A stretch of 64,000 nt of DNA, from NCBI RefSeq assembly GCF_013488225.1, contig NZ_CP041239.1, positions 1 through 64,000 of the forward strand, given 5' to 3'. Origin of the DNA: Sinorhizobium mexicanum (GTDB lineage: Bacteria > Pseudomonadota > Alphaproteobacteria > Rhizobiales > Rhizobiaceae). A model generated the notes under the pieces. That model was not told the DNA's origin, did not search any database, and worked only from the letters and a program-made list of their open reading frames with translations. Below, one piece after another: positions 35,586-44,204 of the stretch (positions are counted from its first letter, which is position 1; each line of letters starts with the position of its first letter). The position numbers and the translations under genes are program-made.

Positions 35586-36497
35586 ATGGGATTCGGGGTT
35601 TTCATTCATCGCTCAGATTCGATCTACGACGACAGTCCGGCGGAACGATATCAGTTTCCGAGACAATATTTGGGACGTGTCCAGGCGTGCATCGGAGATT
35701 GGATCATTTACTACGAGCCGAGGAAGGTTGCTGGGACGCGCGGGTACTTTGCCATCGCCAAAGTCGGTCAGGTTATTCCAGACCCCAAAGCGCCCGGCAT
35801 GTACGTCGCGCTGATGGAGCCGGGGACCTATCTCGATTTCATCAACCCGGTTCCCTTTAGCAATGCCGAAGGGGTGATCGAACGCGGCGTGCTGAATGAC
35901 GACGGCCGCATCTCCGGACGGGCGCAATCCGCCGTAAGGCCGATCTCTCCGGGTGATTTCAATCGCATTCTGTTACTAGGTTTCGATGAACACGAGCCGG
36001 AGTTGCCACGGGTCGGCGAGCCAGAGATAGTCAATCCGGCGCCGGGACTGGGCGAGCAACCGCAGGGTCCCTTCGTTTTTGAACAGGAACGTGATCGCGT
36101 CGCTCAGCTTACGTCTCGAATCGTTCGCAATCGTTTTTTCCGCCGCCTTGTCCTCAAAGCCTACGACAAACGATGCGCGATCACCGGGCTGAAGCTGATT
36201 AACGGCGGCGGTCGTGCCGAAGTCGACGCCGCGCATATTCGCCCGGTGGAAGCCAAAGGCCCCGATATTCTGAGCAATGGCATTGCCCTTTCCGGAACAG
36301 CGCACTGGATGTTCGACCGGGGCCTAATCAGCCTTTCCGACGATTTGGACATCCTTGTTTCACGGCAGGTGAACGACCCGGAGAGCATCCGGTTGCTCAT
36401 CAACAGAACGGGGCGAGCGATCGTGCCGCATCGGGCTTTCGAAAGGCCGCATCCGCACTTCCTCCGATGGCACCGCGAAAACTGCTTCAAACATTAA
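35586..36497 (+). CDS. HNH endonuclease with N-terminal PUA/SRA-like domain
   Basis: This 303-aa protein has a beta-rich N-terminal domain at 1-110 (CIGDWIIYYEPRKVAGTRGYF) that looks like an EVE/PUA/SRA-type reader. A C-terminal HNH nuclease follows at about 180-280: YDKRCAITGLKL, VDAAHIRPVEAKGPDILSNG and AHWMFDRGLISL supply C, HI and H residues. Such fusions belong to type IV-like restriction enzymes that cut modified DNA. ATG 35586 is preceded by a divergent 166-bp gap shared with the integrase-like gene. Confidence 0.85.
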   Translation: MGFGVFIHRSDSIYDDSPAERYQFPRQYLGRVQACIGDWIIYYEPRKVAGTRGYFAIAKVGQVIPDPKAPGMYVALMEPGTYLDFINPVPFSNAEGVIERGVLNDDGRISGRAQSAVRPISPGDFNRILLLGFDEHEPELPRVGEPEIVNPAPGLGEQPQGPFVFEQERDRVAQLTSRIVRNRFFRRLVLKAYDKRCAITGLKLINGGGRAEVDAAHIRPVEAKGPDILSNGIALSGTAHWMFDRGLISLSDDLDILVSRQVNDPESIRLLINRTGRAIVPHRAFERPHPHFLRWHRENCFKH

Positions 36498-36907
36498 GGC
36501 TGCAGGGATTTCACAGCGAGCATCATGGGGTCCGCGGTTCGATTCTCCTCAAGGCGAGGCATGCGCAGTCGACGGTTAGATGGGCGATAGATCGACCGCC
36601 TCCGCGGCTTCCCCTACAAGGTTCTCCAAGCCGAAACACAGCCGGTGGCAACCGTCATCTCTCGGCGCGCATCCAAAAAACGTTCAGGCAGGCAGTCGCT
36701 CACTGCGGTCAACGTCGGCCGAGGTGCGCCAAAAGCGGTCGTCTCGAACATGGTTGGCGGTGACCAAAATGGGGCCGATGAACGAACCCGCTGCGCGGGA
36801 GTGCGCCCGCGTTTGAGGTAGAGGGCACAGGCCGGTCGTCGCGTGTGCATTGAGCGTGGTTTGGCTGAGGCAGAGCATGGCGGGCTTCTTCAACAAGGAG
36901 CCTGACC
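36498..36907. other. Gap left of the IS91-type element
   Basis: No gene is visible. Around 36690-36770 the DNA carries short degenerate words (GCAGTCGCTCACTGCGGTCAACG, split here by eye into GCAGTCGC and GCGGTCAACG; also GCGGTCGTCTC) of a kind dispersed in alphaproteobacterial intergenic DNA. The left end of the IS91 element should fall within this gap or just before 36908. Confidence 0.4.
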
Positions 36908-37816
36908 ATGACCCATCCCGTTCTCGATGCACCGATCAGCCCGCTACGCCAACGGCTAATCGATGACATGAACATGCGGCGTTTCTCGCGGGAAACGCAG
37001 CGCAACTATCTCCGTGACATCGGACGCTTGGCGACATTCCTCGGGCGTTCACCAGACACGGCGACCGCCGACGACCTGCGGCGGTTCCAGATCGAGCAGC
37101 AGGAGGATGGCGTTCCCGTGCCGACCATGAACAGCATCGTGTCGGCGCTGCGCTTCTTCTTTACCCATACGGTCGACCGGCCGGACCTGGCCCGCAAGCT
37201 GGTTCGTCTGGCGCATCCGCGCAAGCTGCCCGTGGTGCTCAGTCGCGACGAGGTCGCGCGCCTCCTCAACGCCACCACCTGCCTCAAACACCAAGTCGCG
37301 CTCTCGGTCGCCTACGGCGCAGGCCTGCGGGTCGCCGAGGTGTCGATGCTGAAGGTCGCCGACGTCGACAGTGAGCGCATGCTGTTGCGTGTCGAGCGCG
37401 GCAAGGGCGGGCGCTATCGCAATGCCATGCTGTCGCCGGACCTGCTCACGCTTCTGCGTGAGTGGTGGAAGGTCGGACGTCAGCAAGGCGTGATGCACCG
37501 CGACGGCTGGCTGTTCCCAGGGCAGCACGCGATGAAGCCGATTAGCACGCGGCAGCTCTATCGTATCGTCGTCGAGGCGGCGCAGGCCGCCGACATCGCC
37601 AAGCGGGTCGGGCCGCACACGCTGCGTCACAGCTTCGCGACACACCTGTTGGAGGACGGCACCGATATCCGGATCATCCAGGTCCTGCTCGGGCACGCCA
37701 AGCTGAACAGCACCGCCTTCTACACCAAGGTCGCGACCCGGACAGTGCGCACGGTCACGAGCCCGTTCGACAAGCTCGGGCTGTTCAAGCCGGGAGAGAA
37801 CTCGCCCGACGGCTGA
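36908..37816 (+). CDS. XerC-like tyrosine recombinase of IS91 element
   Basis: This 302-aa protein is complete. The N-terminal SAM-like domain reads RLIDDMNMRRFSRETQRNYL. The catalytic residues are R in YGAGLRVAEVSML, H-T-L-R-H in PHTLRHSFATHLL, H in LLGHAKLNST and Y in TAFYTKVATR. It lacks Xer-specific context (no dif-like site seen) and is linked to the next gene, as in IS91 relatives. The stop at 37816 is followed by GTG 37820. Confidence 0.9.
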   Translation: MTHPVLDAPISPLRQRLIDDMNMRRFSRETQRNYLRDIGRLATFLGRSPDTATADDLRRFQIEQQEDGVPVPTMNSIVSALRFFFTHTVDRPDLARKLVRLAHPRKLPVVLSRDEVARLLNATTCLKHQVALSVAYGAGLRVAEVSMLKVADVDSERMLLRVERGKGGRYRNAMLSPDLLTLLREWWKVGRQQGVMHRDGWLFPGQHAMKPISTRQLYRIVVEAAQAADIAKRVGPHTLRHSFATHLLEDGTDIRIIQVLLGHAKLNSTAFYTKVATRTVRTVTSPFDKLGLFKPGENSPDG

Positions 37817-37819
37817 GCC

Positions 37820-39013
37820 GTGCGCGTCTCGATCGAGGTCGCCGACATCTTCCGTGCCGCAGGACCCGCCTATCGGGCCGCCCATGCCGGCCAACTGAGC
37901 CTCGCCCAGCTCAAGGTGATGTCGGCTATCGAGAACTGCCGCACTGCTGCCCTTGGCGGTCATGTCGAAGCCTGCGAGGACTGCGGCCACTGGCGCGTCG
38001 CCTACAACTCCTGCCGTAACCGCCACTGTCCCAAGTGCCAGGGCGCGGCAGCGCGGACATGGTTCGCCAAGCGTGAGGCCGACCTCTTGCCGGTCGGATA
38101 TTTCCACGTTGTATTTACGTTGCCCACCGAGGTTGCCGACATTGCCTTCCAGAACAAGGCGCTCGTCTACGACCTGCTGTTTAAGCCAGCGTCGGAGACG
38201 ATGCTGACGATCGCGGCTGATCCCAGGCACCTCGGAGCCAGGATTGGTATCACCGCCGTGCTTCACACCTGGGGCTCGGCGATGACCCACCATCCCCACG
38301 TGCACATGATCGTGCCGGGCGGCGGTATTGCACTCAACGCAAGCCACTGGATATCGTCGCGGCCGGCATTCCTGCTTCCGGTGCGTGTGCTCGGCAAGCT
38401 GTTCCGTCGATTGTTCCTCACCCGGCTGCTCGCGCTGTACGAGGTGGACCGGCTTACCTTCTTCGGATCGTTGGCGCACCTCGCCGAGCGACGCGCCTTC
38501 CTGCGTCACTTGGCGCCGGTCCGGAAGAAGCACTGGGTGGTCTACGCGAAGGCGCCCTTCGCCGGACCGGAAGCAGTGCTCGCTTACCTGTCGCGATACA
38601 CCCACCGGGTCGCGATCTCGAACAGCCGCCTGATCGCCTTCGACGCGAGCGGCATCACCTTCCGCTACAAGGATTATCGCCGCGCCGGCGCCGACCGGCA
38701 GCAGGTCATGACGCTCGGCGCTGACGAGTTCATCCGCCGCTTCCTGCTCCATGTCCTGCCGCGAGGCTTCCACCGCATCCGGCACTACGGATTGCTCGCC
38801 GGCTCCGCCCGCAAGGCCAGCCTCCTGCTTGCGCGCGAACTGCTAAACATCGCCGCGCCGCCCGATGACGGCACCCCGAAAAAGCCGGAGGACTTCAGCC
38901 CGATATGCCCCTGCTGCGGCGGACGCATAGTCGTCATCGAGGTGTTCGAACGGTGGAGGCAGCCTCGTGGACCCCCGGACACTTCGAAAGCGAACCGGGA
39001 GACCGTCCCATGA
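37820..39013 (+). CDS. IS91-family transposase (HUH, zinc finger)
   Basis: This 397-aa transposase has an N-terminal zinc finger: C in ENCRTAALGG, then EACEDCGHW, SCRNRHCPKC. The HUH metal motif is HPHVHMIVPGGG. The Y2-like catalytic region is YLSRYTHRVAISNSRL, with at least one conserved tyrosine. GTG 37820 starts MRVSIEV. No frameshift or truncation is visible, so the element may be active. Confidence 0.92.
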   Translation: MRVSIEVADIFRAAGPAYRAAHAGQLSLAQLKVMSAIENCRTAALGGHVEACEDCGHWRVAYNSCRNRHCPKCQGAAARTWFAKREADLLPVGYFHVVFTLPTEVADIAFQNKALVYDLLFKPASETMLTIAADPRHLGARIGITAVLHTWGSAMTHHPHVHMIVPGGGIALNASHWISSRPAFLLPVRVLGKLFRRLFLTRLLALYEVDRLTFFGSLAHLAERRAFLRHLAPVRKKHWVVYAKAPFAGPEAVLAYLSRYTHRVAISNSRLIAFDASGITFRYKDYRRAGADRQQVMTLGADEFIRRFLLHVLPRGFHRIRHYGLLAGSARKASLLLARELLNIAAPPDDGTPKKPEDFSPICPCCGGRIVVIEVFERWRQPRGPPDTSKANRETVP

Positions 39014-39645
39014 CCCGGCATGACATGCTTCAACCCCAAGCCGCAGGCGCTCAAACTCCGGCAACGGATCCACGCGTGCCCATGGCGATCATCGACGCCG
39101 ACAGAGCCACAACCAGCCGTGTGCCGGGTCGACAACACCGCGCTGAGGCGCAACGAAGCGGCCCGTCCGCATCCAACCTGTTACCTCCCGGCGACGCGCC
39201 AGCCATCGCCGACATCTGCCGAAATCCGAAATCTCCATAACCTTCGCCCTGTGGCCCGCGGGTTCCTTCCTCGGGGACTTTCGTACGCCCGCCGGCGCCC
39301 GAAACTCTTCACGAGAGCGGCCGAACCGCTTTCGGTTTGCGGCGAGCGATAGCGGACGTTCAGCATGCAAGGCGCAGTGTCTTGGCTGACCCGAAGCGGA
39401 CCTCGCCCCCTTAGGATGCTAAGCTTCGCCTTGGGTGAAAGGCGTCCCTTCGCCTTGCTCAACTGAACGAGCAAGTTGCGCCAAATGCGGAACTTGCCGG
39501 ACGGCGCTGCAAAGGCGCAAAACGCTCCCCTCGCAGACATAGCTCCATTGAAGGCCTGCAACTCTGAGAGGTCAGGAACATGGTGGTGTCTTAGGTCGCA
39601 GGGGGATTTTCGCGACCGATGTGCATGCCGCTATCCTGCTGCATG
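39014..39645. other. Gap right of the IS91-type element
   Basis: The first part probably contains the right terminus of the element. Around 39300-39370 short words with GCGGCCGAACCGC and GCGGACGTTCAGC occur, similar in kind to those left of the element. No gene with a credible start or domain was seen. The remaining part leads to the regulatory dyad at 39646. Confidence 0.4.
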
Positions 39646-39675
39646 TATCCTTCAATCGTAATCGATTGAAGGATA
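39646..39675. promoter_or_regulatory. Perfect 13-bp inverted repeat (operator candidate)
   Basis: TATCCTTCAATCG (39646-39658) and CGATTGAAGGATA (39663-39675) are perfect reverse complements around TAAT. No U-run follows, so it is more likely an operator than a terminator. It also overlaps GAAGG, which could serve the short downstream frame as ribosome-binding site. Confidence 0.65.
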
Positions 39676-39680
39676 AAAAC

Positions 39681-39725
39681 ATGCAGAAATTCAAATGGCT
39701 ACAGCGACCCTTGCGCGTCCAATAA
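39681..39725 (+). CDS. Possible 14-residue leader peptide
   Basis: ATG 39681 opens a 14-codon frame, MQKFKWLQRPLRVQ, ended by TAA at 39723, with GAAGG 8 nt upstream. Its last codons lie in a stem-loop (39699-39742), so ribosome position could change the structure. No regulatory amino-acid run is obvious. This is a candidate only, and chance is a real alternative. Confidence 0.3.
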   Translation: MQKFKWLQRPLRVQ

Positions 39726-39742
39726 GACGCGCGGCGCTGTAG
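39699..39742 (+). other. Two-tier hairpin in the 5' leader
   Basis: The outer arms CTACAGCG (39699-39706) and CGCTGTAG (39735-39742) are perfect complements, as are the inner arms GCGCGTC (39713-39719) and GACGCGC (39726-39732) around CAATAA. The stem is GC-rich without a following T-run. It lies between the candidate leader peptide and the gene at 39776. Confidence 0.5.
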
Positions 39743-39775
39743 CGTAGCTTTTCAGCACAAAGGAGCTTCCCCATC

Positions 39776-40981
39776 ATGTCGGAAAAATCTGAGAAGGGCC
39801 TCGATCGCCGCGACTTTGTGATTGCATCAATCGCCACCGTGGGCGCGTCCGCTGTCCTCGCCCGCAACGCTGGCCCTGCGCAAGCCCAGGACACGTCTGC
39901 ATCCTCCGGCAATACGGCATCGGTGGCACCACTGGGGACGACTTATACGGGCGATGTGATCGACGGGAAGAAAGTCGTCAGCATGCTCGACGTGAACGAC
40001 CTGGAGCCTGGAAGGAAGCACCTTCTGTATTTCCAGGGCGTGCAGATGCCCAGCGGACAGCACTGGTATGTCTCCGTGACGGTCGCCAAGGGGGCGAAGC
40101 CGGGCAAGCGTGGCGTTCTTACCAGCGGTGTACACGGCGACGAGATTAGCAGCATACATACGGTCCAGACCGTGATGAACCAGCTCGACCCCGCTGAGAT
40201 GTCGGGCACGGTGACGGCGGTCACGGACGTGTCCCCTCCAGCCCTGCAAAGCATGCAGCGCAGATGGCCCAACCAGGGCAGAGGCATCGACCTGATCGAT
40301 TTGAACCGGGTGTGGCCCGGGAACGAGAACGACGTCACTGCACCCGGCCGACACGCCTGGCTCCTGTTCAACAGGCTGCTGCGGCCGAACGCCGACTTCG
40401 CGCTCGACTTCCACACCGGCACAACCGGATTCGAAGTCACCGACTTCAATGTCGGCGGCATGGACGTACCCGAGGTCAAGGCGATGGTGGAGCTCTATCC
40501 GATCAGCCAGATCTACGACAACCATATCTATCCGGGCGTCCTGCAGAACGCGTTCATGGACGTGGGCATCCCGGCCTTTACGCCGGAGGTCGGCGCCGCG
40601 CGCGTGCTGGACCTCGAAATGATCCCACTGTTCGTGGAAGGGACGATGAACGTCCTCAAACATCATGGGATCGTTGCCGGGCCGATGGGCCGTACAGCCA
40701 AGGACGTGACTGTCTTTATCGGCGACAGTTCCTTCCCGATCCTGGCCACGGAGGGAGGGATCGTCGAGCATCTGGTCAAGCTGAACGACAAGGTCGAGCC
40801 CGGACAGAAGATAGCCGTCCAGCGCAACAGCTTCGGCGAAGTGGTTGCAGAATATACGAGCGGGGTGTCCGGAGAGCTAATCGGCCAGCGAAGCGATGCA
40901 ATGGCGGAACCCGGCAACCCCTTGGTATTCATCCTTTTCCACAAGGCGACCCCGGAGGGCGTTGAGACCTATCCCGAGTAG
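39776..40981 (+). CDS. Tat-exported succinylglutamate desuccinylase/aspartoacylase-family protein
   Basis: This 401-aa protein starts with a Tat signal: RRDFV at residues 11-15, a hydrophobic segment and an AQAQD cleavage region near 38. The mature part is an M14-like zinc hydrolase of the AstE/ASPA family: HGDE near 120 (H and E ligands), DLNRVWPG and DFHTGT near 215 supplying the third ligand. The C-terminal domain is beta-rich (GGIVEHLVKLNDKVEPGQKIA). Export of this family is less common than the cytosolic AstE. Substrate is unknown. AAGGAG precedes ATG 39776, and the long structured leader described above lies upstream. Confidence 0.85.
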   Translation: MSEKSEKGLDRRDFVIASIATVGASAVLARNAGPAQAQDTSASSGNTASVAPLGTTYTGDVIDGKKVVSMLDVNDLEPGRKHLLYFQGVQMPSGQHWYVSVTVAKGAKPGKRGVLTSGVHGDEISSIHTVQTVMNQLDPAEMSGTVTAVTDVSPPALQSMQRRWPNQGRGIDLIDLNRVWPGNENDVTAPGRHAWLLFNRLLRPNADFALDFHTGTTGFEVTDFNVGGMDVPEVKAMVELYPISQIYDNHIYPGVLQNAFMDVGIPAFTPEVGAARVLDLEMIPLFVEGTMNVLKHHGIVAGPMGRTAKDVTVFIGDSSFPILATEGGIVEHLVKLNDKVEPGQKIAVQRNSFGEVVAEYTSGVSGELIGQRSDAMAEPGNPLVFILFHKATPEGVETYPE

Positions 40982-41548
40982 TCCACCCGCCCGCAAGCAA
41001 ACCTTCACATTTGCGAACGGCGTTGCGCGGGCTGTATTTGCCGTGGCTGCTCAATGGCGGTTTGGAAACCCATTCGAGACGTTTGCGCACATTTCCCGGA
41101 ATGACCGAAAATGCCGTCGCGACGTTGACCACGAATGACCGCAACGGCTCGAGAGCGGAGACTGGCGCTTCCAGGATAACTTCCGCTCCTGGCGCAACCT
41201 CGACCTATAGCGTCGTCGTCGGCGAGTCTGCTTTCAGGAAGTGGCAAACCTGATCTCTACGGCCGACATGAGGCGCAAGACAGTCGCCGAGCTTACTTGC
41301 GGCGAAGGTCTGCTGGCGAGCCCCATCCGGTCCTTCCAGGTGTCGCCGTCAGCGGCACAGGTGGGTGGAATCCAGCAATTCGCTGGCAGAGTATCGAATG
41401 GCAGCATTGCCTGCACTGCGGGCGTTCATCGCCCTCGAGTGAACTTTACCCAAAACGGAAGCCCATCTGATCCAGTCGAACTCTCACTCATGGCCGGACG
41501 CGCTCGTTCGGGCAAGCGAGTGCCACGGTACTTTGACCATCGAATGGT
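40982..41548. other. Gap without a supportable gene
   Basis: Frames of up to 121 aa exist but have no domain or good start. The segment 41040-41170 contains degenerate GAGACGTTTGCGCAC and GACCGCAACGGCTCG words like those flanking the IS91 element. Convergent ends of the hydrolase gene and the chromate operon fall here, but I saw no clear terminator. Confidence 0.4.
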
Positions 41549-42754
41549 CTACCGTTCCTCCGGCGGCTTGAGTTGCCGGAACTGCAGCAACAATAGAAGG
41601 TCGTAGGTGATCTTCAGCGCGGCACAGATGACGAGCGGCAAAGACCGATAGGAGGCGGCAAAGAGAGCACCCGCAAGGGCAGGGCTCGCCGCTGCGGCCA
41701 GACTGCGCGGCACGGATGTGAAGCTCGCGGCGGCGGCCCGCTCCGCCTCCGTCACAACGGCCATCACATAGGACGAACGCGTCGGCACGTCCATCTGCGA
41801 CAGCGCCGCTCGGACCAGCAGCAGGGCAAGCGCCAGAGGCAAGGTGGGCGCGAACGCAGCCAGCAGAAGTGCGATGCTCGACGGAATGTGGGTGAACACC
41901 ATGGTGTTGATGAGACCGATACGCCGCGATAGCCATGCGGCGACAGGAAACGAGAACGCCGACAGCACGCCTGCCCAGAAGAAGAACACCCCGGCTTGCG
42001 CGAGCGACAGATCGAAACGTTCGAACAGCCACAGCGCCAGCAGCGACTGGACGACGAAGCCGCCGGCGAAGGCGTCGAGGCTGAACAGGGCTGCGAGCTT
42101 CAGAACGACGGGGCGCGAAGGACCGAGCGCAGCGGTTTTGGCAGTTTCGTGGCTGGCGATGCGCTTCGGTATGCGGGCATACAGAAGGCCGCCGGCAATG
42201 CCCAGGAGCGCGTAGAGCACGAACATCAGCTTGATTGCCGTCAATCGTCCCAGCCCCGTGACAATTGTGAAATCCGGCAGGGCGGACGCGAGCGCGCCGG
42301 CGGCACTGGCGAGCGCTCCGACGAGGCTGTAGCGGGCAAACATCCTCGTCCGCTCCGCATCGGTCACTTCGCGTGTGAGCGCCGCGTGCTCCAGCGGCAC
42401 GAAGACACTCACGCTGCCTGCCGACGGATTGATTGTGCCGGCAAATGCGACCACCAGCAGCAGCAGATAATCGTGCACCAGGGACATGGCGACGCCCGTG
42501 GCGGTCATCAGGCTCGCGGCGGCGAGCAGCAACCAGCGAAGATCGTGGCGCGCGCCGAGGAACCCGACGGCAATCGTCAAGAGCGCAGAGCCAAAGAGCG
42601 ATGCCGTCGCAATGAGGCCGACCTGCAGCGGCGCGAATCCGAGGGCGAGCAGATAGACCGGCAAGAGGATAGCCACGAACCCGTCGCCGAAGTCGCGTAA
42701 AGTGCGCGCTCCGAAAAGATATGTTGCCGGATGGGTGCTTTGCACGGATCTCAC
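41549..42754 (-). CDS. MFS transporter, third gene of the chromate operon
   Basis: This 401-aa major-facilitator protein has about 12 hydrophobic segments and an RDFGDGFVAILLPVYLLALGF first helix. Loops contain GARHDLRW and RIPKR. GTG 42754 is used, 42 nt after chrA. Members export small molecules. In chromate clusters a third-gene MFS is common but its substrate is unclear. A longer overlapping frame in another phase is a shadow. Confidence 0.78.
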   Translation of the reverse strand: MRSVQSTHPATYLFGARTLRDFGDGFVAILLPVYLLALGFAPLQVGLIATASLFGSALLTIAVGFLGARHDLRWLLLAAASLMTATGVAMSLVHDYLLLLVVAFAGTINPSAGSVSVFVPLEHAALTREVTDAERTRMFARYSLVGALASAAGALASALPDFTIVTGLGRLTAIKLMFVLYALLGIAGGLLYARIPKRIASHETAKTAALGPSRPVVLKLAALFSLDAFAGGFVVQSLLALWLFERFDLSLAQAGVFFFWAGVLSAFSFPVAAWLSRRIGLINTMVFTHIPSSIALLLAAFAPTLPLALALLLVRAALSQMDVPTRSSYVMAVVTEAERAAAASFTSVPRSLAAAASPALAGALFAASYRSLPLVICAALKITYDLLLLLQFRQLKPPEER

Positions 42755-42796
42755 GGCATCTATCGCCCAGCGGCCTCCTGCGCTCAGCTTTAGCGT

Positions 42797-44203
42797 TTAC
42801 GACATCATCAGCGTCCACGTCATACCGGCGACGGCACAGGCCAGCAGCGTCGCAATCACTGATACACGGAACCGGAAGATTGCAATCCCTGCTGCCACGG
42901 TCAGCACGAGCGACGGCAGAACGAGCGAGCTCAGCACCGGCACGTCGAGCGAGAACCGGCCGAGGTTCCGGGTGACGACCTCGGAAAACAGCGTGTGCAG
43001 GCCGAACCAGACAGCCAGATTGAGGATCACCCCGACGACGGCGGCGGTGATCGCCGACATCGCGCCGGTGAGCGCCACGTTGTTGCGCAGCCGTTCGATG
43101 AACGGCGCTCCGAGGAAGATCCAGAGGAAGCAGGGGACGAAGGTCACCCAGGTCGTCAGGATCGCCGCAAGCGTCGCCGCCGTCATCGGGTTCAGCGATC
43201 CAGGATCGCGGTAGGCTCCCATGAAGCCGACGAACTGAACCACCATGATCAGCGGGCCAGGCGTCGTCTCGGCCATTCCGAGACCGTCGAGCATCTCACC
43301 GGGTTTCAGCCAGCCGTAATGCTGAACCGCCTCCTGGGCGACATAGGCAAGGACCGCGTAGGCTCCGCCGAAGGTAACGACCGCCATCTTGCTGAAGAAC
43401 ACGCCGATCTGGGTGAAGACGTTGTCGACGCCGAGGAAGGCTGTCAGCAGCGCCAACGGCACGAACCAGAGCGCAAAGAACACAGCCGACACCCGCAGCG
43501 ACCAGGCGAGGTTCGGGCGAGCATGAATCGGCGTTTCTTCGCCAAGAACCGAGTCCTCGTCCTTGAGGATGGGTCCCGTGCCCGCCTTGTGACCGCCGCC
43601 GATCTGGAAGAGCGGTGAACCGGACCGGCCGCCGACATAGCCAATGATGCCGGCGGCCAGGATGATCAGCGGAAACGGCACGCGGAAGAAAAAGATGGCG
43701 ACGAAGGCGGCCGCGGCGATGCCGATCATCAGTCGGTTTTTGAGCGCCCTGCTGCCAATCCGAAAGACGGCATGGACGACGACCGCAAGCACCGCTGCCT
43801 TGAGGCCGAAGAACAAGCCCTCGACAACGGTAACGTTGCCGAAGGCGGCATAGATGTAGCTCAGACCCAGAATGGCGAGGAAACCGGGCAGCACGAAGAG
43901 CGTACCGGCAACGAGGCCGCCGGCAGTGCGGTGCAAGAGCCAGCCGATATAGACGGCGAGCTGCTGCGCTTCGGGTCCGGGCAGCAGCATGCAGTAGTTC
44001 AACGCGTGCAGGAAGCGATGCTCTCCGATCCAGCGCTTCTCGTCGACGAGGATGCGGTGCATCACCGCGATCTGCCCGGCAGGGCCGCCGAAGCTCAACG
44101 CCGCCACTCTCAGCCAGACCCAGACGCCTTCGCTGAACGGGATGCCGTGGCTGTACGGCTGCCGCGCCGCATCGGGCGCGGCCTTGTCGGCAAGCTCGGT
44201 CAT
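42797..44203 (-). CDS. chrA: Chromate efflux transporter ChrA
   Basis: This 468-aa membrane protein is a duplicated CHR protein. The N-terminal half has VWLRVAALSFGGPAGQIAVMHR and LLPGPEAQQLAVYIGWLLHRTAGG, and the C-terminal half FFSKMAVVTFGGAYAVLAYV and AETTPGPLIMVVQFVGF. Both copies of the GGP/GG(A)-type motif are intact. ChrA exports chromate using proton motive force. The start is ATG 44203, 1 nt after the chrB stop. An earlier ATG at 44212 would overlap chrB and has a poorer ribosome-binding position. Confidence 0.93.
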   Translation of the reverse strand: MTELADKAAPDAARQPYSHGIPFSEGVWVWLRVAALSFGGPAGQIAVMHRILVDEKRWIGEHRFLHALNYCMLLPGPEAQQLAVYIGWLLHRTAGGLVAGTLFVLPGFLAILGLSYIYAAFGNVTVVEGLFFGLKAAVLAVVVHAVFRIGSRALKNRLMIGIAAAAFVAIFFFRVPFPLIILAAGIIGYVGGRSGSPLFQIGGGHKAGTGPILKDEDSVLGEETPIHARPNLAWSLRVSAVFFALWFVPLALLTAFLGVDNVFTQIGVFFSKMAVVTFGGAYAVLAYVAQEAVQHYGWLKPGEMLDGLGMAETTPGPLIMVVQFVGFMGAYRDPGSLNPMTAATLAAILTTWVTFVPCFLWIFLGAPFIERLRNNVALTGAMSAITAAVVGVILNLAVWFGLHTLFSEVVTRNLGRFSLDVPVLSSLVLPSLVLTVAAGIAIFRFRVSVIATLLACAVAGMTWTLMMS

Positions 44204-44204
44204 C

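Larger units (their letters stand above)
36908..39013 (+). mobile_element. IS91-family element (Y-recombinase + HUH transposase)
   Basis: Two rightward genes only 3 nt apart, an XerC-like recombinase and an IS91-type transposase, make the typical two-gene IS91 unit. The coordinates cover only the genes, because the terminal sequences (oriIS/terIS) were not delimited. IS91 elements move by rolling-circle transposition without target duplications and can carry neighbouring DNA along. The element sits between the defence island and the chromosomal-type genes on the right. Confidence 0.85.

Noticed and set aside
36520..36545. tRNA-like GGTTCGATTC word as an island attachment site
   Set aside because: Only the T-loop-like word is present with no cloverleaf around it, so a tRNA gene or att site cannot be supported.
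37049..38785. 578-aa minus-strand frame across the IS91 genes
   Set aside because: Antisense to two well-recognised genes; its Asp/Arg/His-rich translation has no domain.
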